Shown piece by piece: positions 56,116 through 64,000 of a stretch of 64,000 nucleotides of DNA. Positions within the stretch are counted from its first letter, which is position 1. Every line of letters begins with the position of its first letter. The stretch covers positions 38,405-102,404 of the forward strand of contig JASAND010021507.1 in assembly GCA_030248195.1 (NCBI GenBank). Reading direction: 5' to 3'. This DNA comes from Trissonchulus latispiculum. Taxonomy: Eukaryota; Nematoda; Enoplea; Enoplida; Ironidae. Both the position numbers and the translations under genes were made by a program. A model generated the notes under the pieces. The model saw nothing but the letters and a program-made list of their open reading frames with translations. It did not search any database and was not told where the DNA came from.

Positions 56116-56515
56116 CTGGCTCCGCGCAACTGAAAACTCTCGCTGTGACGAGTCGTGCGAGGCAGAACCAGGAGGCGGTTGCCTCAGACCATTATGCAAA
56201 TTAGGCACCACTCCCGACGGCTTCACATACACGTGACCCTGTGAAGTTTGGCCAAACAAATGAGCATAGTCCGGGTGAACCAGGAACTGGTCCACTGAAC
56301 AGTTGTTCAGCAGGACCGGATTGTTACTCTCCACAACGGCAGGGACTCTCAGATTCTCTGGGGTCCTCAGGGAAGGTCTGGGAGTGGCGCCGCTTTTGGA
56401 TGAGGTTCGATGTCCCACCGAAACTGTATTACCGGTAGTCAGTTCATCCTTTCCGGCCGGGACGGACGGCTGCTCACTTTCAAAGGGGACAGGAGGTGGC
56501 GGTGGCGATTCTCCC
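56116..56515 (-). CDS. Membrane-protein gene, exon 6
   Basis: Acceptor TTGTTTAATCATTTTAG; 400 nt, entering at phase 2 and leaving at phase 0 through CAG|GTAACG. The exon opens with GESPPPPPVPFESEQ, a proline run of the kind bound by EVH1 or SH3 domains. A mixed region follows (NCSVDQFLVHPDYAHLFGQ, then HVYVKPSGVVPNLHNG) that looks partly structured. Confidence 0.7.
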
Positions 56516-56557
56516 CTAAAATGATTAAACAATATGGAGGGATATAATAACTAATAC

Positions 56558-56938
56558 CAAGAGAATACCAAGAGTATATAATAGATAAGAGTGTGAGAGC
56601 TGGCAAGCTCTCTGTTATCAACTGTAGGTTACACGCTCTGTTCGCAAACGGCTGCCCCCCCACAAACATGTATGCTCACTTCAAACGAATCTTAGCGTTC
56701 CAAAGCTCGAAGCAGACACAAATTAGACGTGTGCAGGAGTTGTGTTTTCGAGCTTTAACACGTAAAGATACGGCGGGTGAGCGTACAACAACGTGTACTG
56801 GGCACTGAATTGTGGGGGGGGTCACTAGGTACACGTTTGTGGGGGGAGTCAGCCGCTAGCGTGCAGAGCATGCATCTGCAGCTGATAACGAGAACCTGCC
56901 AGGCTAGCTGTCACACTCTTATATATAATGTACTCTTG
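56558..56938. mobile_element. CAAGAGTA-type MITE, intronic copy (7-bp TSD CTAATAC)
   Basis: Starts CAAGAG with a small internal duplication (AATACCAAGAG) and then TATATAATAGATAAGAGTG; ends ATATAATGTACTCTTG. Flanked by CTAATAC at 56551-56557 and 56939-56945. The interior has CAAAGCTCGAAGCAGACACA, TGTGTTTTCGAGCTTTAACAC and G runs. It sits in the intron between exons 5 and 6. Confidence 0.75.
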
Positions 56939-57171
56939 CTAATACTAACTCAAACTTTAAAAATTCTGGAAATTAGATTTACACAGTTCACAATACGCAA
57001 GAATTGCGAGAAACATTAGTACACACACATTTTGCGAAACTTTCCTTCAAAATGTATTTCCTCCACAACATTTCGACAGCCATAAGCAGAGCATAGTCAA
57101 AATAGCGCAATACGTTTATACTTTAACAAAATATATATTATATTTGGTGTTCAAGAAAACGTGATGGTTAC

Positions 57172-57578
57172 CATCCAAAAGATTTTGTCAATCGTTTCAG
57201 ATCACGCTGATGTTGCGCAACAGCGGCAGAAGCCCGTTCTGGAACCCGTGGGCTTTCCCAGGAGGAGCCCGAGGGGTCCACTCGCAAGGGCCCACTACCA
57301 CCCGTAGTCATGGGTTGGTGGTGTTGACCAGTGGCCAGTCTGGCACGTTGACGGCAGCGTTCTCGCAGCTCGTCTGGGTGGGGCAGTCGCCGAAGGGCAT
57401 TGGAGGCCGTCTGGGAGCGTCTCGGCGGCAGTAGATGGGCAAAGTCAGCCAGACAGGAGCGTGGCGAAGGAATGCCCGCCAAATCTTCATCGTCAAAGTC
57501 AAGGGCTGGGACTGCAACGGAGGAACGTCTTGGAGGTGGAACTGGGGCAGAACACAGGCTAGAGGAAGGCGGGGGCGC
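57172..57578 (-). CDS. Membrane-protein gene, exon 5
   Basis: Acceptor GTTTTTTGTTATTTTAG; 407 nt, phase 0 in, phase 2 out through GGATG|GTAACC. It opens APPPSSSLCSAPVPPPRRSS (SH3-type PPPRR), then DFDDEDLAGIPSPRS, then an Arg/Gln-rich helical stretch (ELRERCRQRARLATGQHHQ) and AAVAQHQRDLKRLTKSFGW. If the donor is not used, the frame stops one codon later at TAA 57168-57170, giving a natural shorter isoform. Confidence 0.65.
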
Positions 57579-58019
57579 CTAAAATAACAAAAAACTTACA
57601 ATTACAAATCTACAAAAATACCTGTTGTTGACAGAAGAATACAACCGGATTGACAAAAAAATTTTACAAAAAACTGCAGAACTGATTAGAGATCTGTAAC
57701 CTTCTAACCATCGCCTCTAGCAAAGTGCTGATGACGCCTTGGCTGACTTACTTTTACTGAGGGGGAACAATCGGCAACTCCCTCTCCCCCATTAGAGGAT
57801 CCCCCCATAAATTTCTACCCCTCCCACATAACCCAAAAAATTGCGAAATATTACCTGTTTTATCCAAATGAATTTTTGCTATTTTAGCTTAAAATCACCT
57901 AAAATTATTAAGTCATTTTAGCGGTAGTTGGCGGGCTGAACACACAAAAAGGGGGGGGGGCAATGGAACCGCCTCCGTGGGAAATCTGATGGACATAGAC
58001 CCCCATCAAATAGAGATTC

Positions 58020-58316
58020 GCACAGGTGTCCCCTGACATCCGTCTGGTCAACAGCGCAATGGATTGGATCAATGGTTTCCAATGCTGCGGGGCATGGCTG
58101 ATCGTTCCCTTTCTGTTTTTATCTTCAGTCATGTCGGAGCAGGATACACCTCCTGTCCTTAAATTATGCTATCGAGCGGGCGGACCTCGTCTATTGTCCT
58201 ATTCCGGGATTCCCTTTGAGGCCTGCCTTGCAAGGACGTGTGCTGGGTCTGGAGGTGGAGGCCCCCCATAAGCTCCAATTGCCGCTAAGAAATTATGATG
58301 ATGATGATGATGAACA
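58020..58316 (+). mobile_element. Possible 5'-truncated non-LTR retrotransposon 3' end
   Basis: A GC-richer segment in the intron between exons 4 and 5 ends AGAAATTATGATGATGATGA plus GATGAAC. A simple (ATG)n tail after a compact 3' region is characteristic of several non-LTR lineages. No reverse-transcriptase motif is visible. Confidence 0.3.
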
Positions 58317-58566
58317 CGCAAAAACGTAAAAATACCCAGTTTCCAAAACTATGCCATAGGATTTTGGGTGAGCCCTCCACCATTAATGCCTAAAAATATG
58401 CCAGTCTTTACCCAAATGGTTCCGGTCCCCGAAACCAGATCATCCGCACGTCTACATAATAGAGTACAGAGCTGAATTACTAAAAACTAAAAACAAAAAG
58501 GCTTAGGCTGCTTAGGCTAAAAACTGTAAAAAGGCTAAAAACAGCAAAAAGAGAAATGGCCCTTAC

Positions 58567-58898
58567 ATCATTCACGATAGATCGAAGATATGAGACCACC
58601 GAAGTGTTCGGGGCGGTCGAATTCTGGGGGACAGACGGGGACAGTCTCCCCAGAAATTCCGTGATGGCATTGGAGACAAGGCCACGCATGTCCTGGAACC
58701 GGCTCGGGCGGGGTCCAGCTTCAGGTGCCGACCTCATGGGTAGTTCAGGGTGGCGCGGAGCCCGGTGGATAGAAGATGGAGGCTCTTCTAGGTCCATATC
58801 TCGAAGCAAATCATCATCACCGTCATTATCAGGGTCATTGTAGTCACTGTCAAACATGGCGCCAGTGTGTCTGGGCTGACGGGGACCGGTAGAAGTGC
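58567..58898 (-). CDS. Membrane-protein gene, exon 4
   Basis: Acceptor TTTACTTTTCGTTTGACAG; 332 nt, phase 1 in, phase 0 out through AATGAT|GTAAGG. Residues include GPRQPRHTGAMFDSDYNDPD, an acidic NDGDDDLLRDMDLEEPPSS, and a probable helix FQDMRGLVSNAITEFLGRLS. The acidic cluster followed by a helix could be a partner-binding site; this is inference. Confidence 0.65.
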
Positions 58899-59271
58899 CT
58901 GTCAAACGAAAAGTAAAAAGGAAACCGTTTAAGATGAAGGAATGATGCAACCAAAATGGACATGAGTATACTAGCGAAGTAAATTAACAAAGAGATACCC
59001 AGGCTAAAACTAGCACGATTACGCTACCGGTTTCGAGGCAGCACTAACATCGAACCGCTTCTTGTTTTCTTGCGACAAACCTTTCCGGGGTGCCCTCGTT
59101 TTGATTACCCAGTTTCAATGGAAGGAAAGAAGGACTCTCAGTAAAAATATATCCCCAATTACAAAAAATGTTTAGATTTGACAAGAATTGCTCGGTTACA
59201 ACGACTAGCAGTTGAAAATGTAGACTTTGAAAAACCACCTAACTAATATATTTACTCCAGTACTCACTCAC

Positions 59272-59315
59272 TTGAATGGGCATTCAAATCCGACGGTTTG
59301 AAGGTCTTTGAGACT
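59272..59315 (-). CDS. Membrane-protein gene, exon 3 (44-nt micro-exon)
   Basis: Acceptor TTTGTTTTTTAG and donor TCAA|GTGAGT enclose 44 nt that join exons 2 (phase 2) and 4 (phase 1) in frame, encoding SKTFKPSDLNAHS. Its length is not a multiple of three, so skipping it would break the frame. A second GTGAGT 4 nt downstream is an alternative donor. Confidence 0.6.
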
Positions 59316-59694
59316 CTAAAAAACAAACAACGCCGATTAAATTTTAAATTCAGATTTGAATTGAAGATTTAATCAGCTCGAATGAATTAAGTAAAATTAA
59401 TTATGTACATAAAAGTACTATATATATACCTTCTTTTCAGATCACACTGGAAAGTAATTAAGTGAACCATTAGGAATTTTCCAGGCGAAAAACTGAACAG
59501 ACGAAATTGAATTCCCAATGAAAGTACAGACATCAAACAAATCAATGTGTTCGAATTTTCAAGCTACGAAAGAACTCTCACTCATTTCGAAAGCAAGTCG
59601 AAACAGTTCTGGGGACCCACTACCATAAGAGGAGGCTAAGCCCTAATTTTGGAAATTCAGACGAGGGGACTGGAAGCCAAGGTAGTCAACTTAC

Positions 59695-59951
59695 ACGGTC
59701 CCCTTGAAACAGGTGGGTTCTTTTGCCCAGGAGACAACAGGAGTCGAAGAATTGGCAGAATTCGATCCTGAGGGACGATTATAGCGGAATTGTTTCATCC
59801 AATTTCGGACACTGGGACGGTGGGGTTGGGGAGCCAAATGGGGTACGGAGGCGCCGGTCGGACGACCGGGACGAGGGGCTCTGGGGCCTCCTCGAGCCCT
59901 CTGATTGGTTGAATCCGCAGCGAATCGTCTCCTGGAATGATTCATGACTGG
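59695..59951 (-). CDS. Membrane-protein gene, exon 2
   Basis: 257 nt from acceptor CTACTCAATTAG (or 253 nt from the next AG), leaving through a strong ACCGT|GTAAGT donor at phase 2. It encodes a basic Pro/Arg/Ser-rich segment: MNHSRRRFAADSTNQRARGG, RPGRPTGASVPHLAPQPHRP, WMKQFRYNRPSG. An in-frame ATG near its start, 40 nt after a TA-rich tract, means it could instead be the first exon of a separate gene. Confidence 0.55.
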
Positions 59952-60011
59952 CTAATTGAGTAGGTATTAGCCAATTAACACAGTATATATATATATATAT
60001 ACGTATCTAAT

Positions 60012-60244
60012 TTAGACTAGGACCTCTTTGGACTGTTTACGAGTAACCAGTTCCATGGCGGCGAGTTCGTAACTGTCTCCCTTGTTGCGTCGCCAGTAGC
60101 AATAGGCCCCGAGGGCCACCAAGGCAATCAGGAGCAAACAGCCCAGGGCAATCAGACTGTAGGCCAATTCCGGATTGGACTGCAGCATCACGTCCAGCAC
60201 ATAGTGACGCACTTCGTTCAGCTTCTTAGGGCGGGCAGTGCAGC
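60012..60244 (-). CDS. Membrane-protein gene, exon 1 in window (transmembrane exon)
   Basis: Acceptor TTTTGTTTTGTTGTAG ends at 60245; the exon enters at phase 1. It encodes RPKKLNEVRHYVLDVMLQ outside, a 20-odd-residue hydrophobic helix (YSLIALGCLLLIALVALGAY), a basic stop-transfer CYWRRNKGD, and a juxtamembrane SYELAAMELVTRK. The frame closes at TAA 60012-60014. Two in-frame donors before that stop (GAG|GTCCTA at 60024, or ACTC|GTAAAC at 60041) each match a corresponding acceptor of exon 2, so both a short-tailed and a long-tailed form can be drawn. Confidence 0.6.
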
Positions 60245-60389
60245 CTACAACAAAACAAAAAACATAAACCAAAAGATAGTCATAAAACTTGATTTAAAAA
60301 ATTTTCAATTGTTTCATTATTTTACTGCTTTCTGGAGAATTCTGTAAATGCTTTCGAAAAAGTAATATTATTTCCTGTTGACGTTTTAT

Positions 60390-60479
<90 letters not shown>

Positions 60480-61951
60480 CATCCTGTTGTCACACAAAAA
60501 TCTTACGAAAGATCAACAACATGAAGAACAGCAACAGACCGACGAGATAGAGAATCTTGTGTCAGTTTTATTCCAAACATTTTTGTCATAGCTCTGGAAA
60601 GAGGAACAAAATTCTTAAGATGTACTGACGTATATATATATATGATTTAATGTTGTTAGATATATATTTGTAGCGGAGATGTATAGACTGTGTTCGCCCG
60701 CCACAATGAACCCGCCACTCACACATACACATGCCGGAAATCGGAATCACTCACCCCCTCCCCCTCAAAATTCCGAGTTTTTCAAACAATTTAGAAATTC
60801 ATTGCGAGACCCCCCAAAGTGGCTGTGAACGGACGACACTGGAGTACAGAGTCGAAAATACGATCCGATCAGGTCCAAGTCGTTTTACTTATTTTGTTAC
60901 AGAAACTCCATACTTGCAAGCCTCAACGTTGCCTCAAACACCTCGTCCTATATTATTAAATCAAAACGTTGATACAAAGACGTAGCTACACGTATATAGC
61001 CTGAATAATAAAAACTTAACTTAAAAAACTTAACAGCTCTTCAAAGTTTTAGCAACAGCTACACTTTTAGCATAGACAGCAACCAGGCCGGCAATTCTGT
61101 TAAAAAAACTTGCTAAACACATTATTATGTAACTAAAACAGGTGTTAAGCGTGTCAGTCAAACCGGGAGGAAGTATATATAGGTAGAAAATGGAAATAGT
61201 AAACATTTATTTATATGTATTTTTATATATATTTTATATATATACGTATATATATTTTATATATATATATATTTATTCATTATATATATATATATATATG
61301 TTTATTTAATCTCAATTTGTGTTCAAGGAAGACTTAAATACGTAATATTATCTTTTAATTAGTTTAATTTGATAATTTAATTATATAGGCGGAGTCTCAG
61401 ACAGAGTATTTGAGGAGTAGAGCAGTTTATAAACTTAACCTAAAAAAGGAGGCTGGCTACACTAGAAAAGGAAGTAGTCAGTCACCCACCAGTAACATCA
61501 GAATGCATGAGTTCCCCTCCCTCACGTTTCTGGAGGTTTCGTTTCTGCATTCGTCTAGCTGGCCCCACCCTTTTAGGGTACGTATTGACAGTGGTCTGAA
61601 GACTAAGGCATATATACATAAAGGTAACTAAATTTTTTGAAAATCTACATATATTTAACAAACAACCATTGCACGACCACCAGAAACGTGGGTGGGATCA
61701 TGCGAAAACTGGGGGGGTGCTCCGAAAAGTGGAAGGAGGGCCTCATTAAAAATGCCAGGTTGGTTAGTAAACTGGTGGTTCTGAAATGGCGGAAGCCTAG
61801 TGGCTTACTCTTCTTCCTGTTCCTGACACATAAGATAATCAGAGACACTCATGTCGTTTTACCTTGCCTATTTCCAAACCTACAGTGAAACCGTAACACT
61901 CTACTATCTTGCTGCTTATCTCCTCGGAGACTAGGATAGTAAAAGATTGAC
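60245..61951. other. Intron-like region with TA microsatellites
   Basis: Long (TA)n tracts at 60370-60482, 60630-60645 and 61200-61300. No exon upstream of the transmembrane exon could be identified. A short GC-richer segment at 61400-61580 has open frames on both strands but no motif. Confidence 0.4.
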
Positions 61952-62105
61952 TGTTATGTTGGAGTTCCAGTGATTATTGAAAAAATGGTGTAGAAAAAAT
62001 AATAGAAATAATATTAAACGATGAAGAAAAAGTGTTTCAGGCAAAGAAGGAGGAGCTTACATAACAGCTGCTAACGTTCCATCTTTACATATGTATTATA
62101 TATAT

Positions 62106-62171
<66 letters not shown>

Positions 62172-62301
62172 AAGGAACGTATAACAGCAGTATTTAATGC
62201 GAAGAAGGACTCAATTGACTATAAGCAGTCACTATCACTTTAAGGTATGTGATTCGATCTCTCTCAAGTCACTTTTTTGTTTCTTTATTGTTCACATTAC
62301 A
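61952..62301 (-). mobile_element. Inferred 3' LTR of the gypsy element
   Basis: In element orientation the segment starts TGTAATGTGAAC right after a purine tract (GGAGAGGGGG, 62304-62313) and ends CATAACA. On the plus strand it reads TGTTATG...CATTACA, imperfect inverted ends with TG...CA borders. An AATAAA lies near its start. It includes a (TA)n tract at about 62098-62167. The other LTR lies outside the window, so the borders could not be confirmed. Confidence 0.45.
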
Positions 62302-64000
62302 TTGCCCCCTCTCCAGAGGAGGAGAGCGCCCACGCGAACCAACTTTGACCACATTGTTCCTAGAATGACGCTTAGAGGTGCCGGCGTGATCCTGTACCTT
62401 GACCGTCGTCGGTGAAACATCAGTCACGGTCCAAGGGCCGACCCAAGGGGAAGCCAGCTTTCCTGATTTACCAGTTATCCTTGACCTGTCATAGACGTAG
62501 ACCGAGTCGCCAACTTGAAGCTTCTTCGTTCTTGCTCTACTCTTGTCGTAACTTTGCTTTCTTGCTAGCTGCTCTGCCCTGATCCTTGCCCTGACCTCCG
62601 AAAGAACCACCTCGTCGGTACAAAAGGCTATCTCCCTAGGACTCCTTCCCGTCGACCCATGCGATGTCGACAGGTAGGCCGACACCGACTCTTCCAGAAA
62701 GTCGTCCCAAGCCAACGGGTCCATGTGCGACTTTTTCGCCAGAATGTCGATCAAAGTACGAATCATACGCTCCGCCACCCCGTTTCCCTGCGGATGGTTT
62801 GGCGTGGTCATGGAGTGCTGGATTCAACTGGAGTGCTGGATTCAACTGGACTTGCAGAATCGACCAAACTTTGATGACGAAAAACACCGACCATGATCGG
62901 TGAGGATCCGCGCTGGGAAGCCGACCACCACAACAAACCGCATCAAAGCGCTGATGACCGCTTCCGACGTCATGTTCTCCAGGACATAGGCCTGACAGAA
63001 CTTTGAAAAGTGGTCCACCGCAACAAGGACGTGCCGGTTGCCATTGTGACTTCTTGGGAGGTAAGTTATGTCGACCGCCACCACCTCCCCAGGACCATCG
63101 ACCCAAATTGGAGCAAGTTCGGGAACTTCTCGAATCCCAGCCCGACGACCGCGACAGATGCGGCAGGCAAGAACCTGTCCCTTGATGTCACCTGCCATGC
63201 ATGGCCAGAAAAAGCGCGTCTTGAGCGAATTGTAGATGACCTTCCAGCCGTAATGTCCACCCTGCTGCCCCTGATGTTCCAGATCAACCAAATCCGGCCG
63301 CAGGCGACCGGGGACAAACAAGCGCAGGCCAACCTCATCATCCAGATACCACAAACAGCCGATTTGGATCAAGCCTAAGTACCAGTAGCTGCTCGTCAGA
63401 AAACTCTTCGGCTGTGTCAATGACGAGGTCCGCCTCGTCCCAGTCGTGGCGGGGAAGACGTCGAACCGGCGTCAGCCTGGAGAACGCATCCGCTAGCTGG
63501 TTTTCTTTGCCCGGCTTGTGCTGAACCCGGACGTTCAACGGCCTCACCGTCTCCATCCAGCGAGCTATTCTTGGGGAGGGAGGGTCCTCCCTCCATCCAC
63601 AGATTCATAATAGCCGACAGCGGCTTGTGATCGGTCCAGACCTCTATAGGATTCGCTGACAACTCCAACGTTGTGCTGCAAGTCCGAAGCGCCCAGTCCA
63701 CAGCCAAGGCTTCCTTTTCCACCGTAGCATAGTTGCGTTCCGCTTAATTCAACGCCTTCGACTGCACCGCAACCAGTCGAGTGTCCTGTCCAGCCTTTTG
63801 GTAAAGGACAGCACCCAGCGCATCGCCACTCGCATCAGTTTCGATGACAAACTGAGAGCTCGGATCGTCCTCAACTTGGCTGAGAGCTATGGATGCTGCC
63901 AGCACGGACTTCAACTTCTCGAATGCTTACTGCTCCAGTTACGACCACCTGTACGGGACTGCCTTTCTGGTCAATGCGTTGAGCGGCTCGGCAATCTTTG
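62269..64000 (-). pseudogene. Ty3/gypsy pol fragment (RNase H and integrase), degenerate
   Basis: Minus-strand relics in element order. The end of reverse transcriptase and RNase H (FVIETDASGDALGAVLYQ, VEKEALAVDWAL, VWTDHKPL, VQHKPGKENQLADAFSRL) occupies about 63985-63450. The integrase zinc-binding part (H-x-H, then CRICRG) is at about 63320-63150. The catalytic core has its first Asp in VAVDITYLP, the second in ILTDHGR and the Glu in GVAERMIRTL. A C-terminal module with WVGPW ends at a stop at 62269. Breaks seen: TAA codons near 63745 and 63935-63950, a frameshift near 63560-63600, another near 63400, and two in-frame TGA codons at 62824 and 62842. It is not functional as it stands. Confidence 0.85.

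Larger units (their letters stand above)
53576..60244 (-). other. Multi-exon gene for a single-pass membrane protein with a long cytoplasmic tail
   Basis: Gene span covering at least eight coding exons on the minus strand (60244-60024, 59951-59695, 59315-59272, 58898-58567, 57578-57172, 56515-56116, 55701-55312, 53896-53576). All junctions use GT-AG and every join keeps the reading frame (phases 0, 2, 1, 0, 2, 0, 0), about 790 codons in total. The extracellular part must lie upstream, beyond 60245, where a degenerate gypsy element sits. No terminal stop exon is established downstream. The tail is rich in Pro, Ser, Arg and acidic runs with several SH3/EVH1-type proline motifs, suggesting a scaffold for cytoskeletal or signalling partners. 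I do not recognise the family; a cadherin-like or other adhesion receptor is one possibility. Confidence 0.65.

Noticed and set aside
60294..60497. ORF of alternating Tyr/Ile
   Set aside because: Translation of a (TA)n microsatellite.

Overview
This is eukaryotic and almost certainly metazoan DNA. It has GT-AG introns, two rhodopsin-class seven-transmembrane receptors, C2H2 zinc-finger genes, a single-pass membrane-protein gene with a long tail, tRNA-derived relics, hAT- and Harbinger-like MITEs and a decayed Ty3/gypsy element. Genes are sparse, the intergenic DNA is AT-rich, and most of the window is repeats. I cannot name the species. Several start codons sit 4 to 18 nt after a good splice acceptor with no visible upstream exon. 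This would suit a lineage with spliced-leader trans-splicing, but 5'UTR introns remain possible.

Layout. 1-3.75 kb: the end of an unrecognised gene, then three tightly packed paralogues of an unrecognised Cys-motif family, the first frameshifted. 3.75-17 kb: mostly non-coding, with a CRE/AP-1-rich promoter-like segment, a tRNA-headed SINE and nested foldback elements. 17.2 kb: a small TATA-driven gene that looks like a secreted, amidated peptide precursor. 18-20 kb: palindromic elements. 20-30.4 kb: two minus-strand paralogous intronless receptors (the first frameshifted). Between them lie a transposon-like unit with ~430 bp inverted repeats carrying a zinc-finger gene, and a second two-exon zinc-finger gene. 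30.9-38.6 kb: MITE territory, including hAT-like elements with 8-bp target duplications and a family with perfect 7-bp target duplications. 39.0-52.4 kb: a complex satellite-like block. Its modules begin with hairpins ('heads') whose arm is complementary to a distant 'tail', and four head/tail types co-vary and mostly nest like brackets. 53.5-60.3 kb: a minus-strand multi-exon gene (at least 8 phase-compatible exons) encoding a transmembrane segment plus a long Pro/Ser-rich cytoplasmic tail. 62-64 kb: a Ty3/gypsy pol pseudogene with an inferred 3' LTR.

The signals most worth following are the bracketed head/tail elements, the 7-bp-TSD MITE family, the operon-like Cys-motif triplet, the peptide precursor and the zinc-finger gene inside long inverted repeats. 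All functional names rest on reading motifs by eye; no database search was possible.
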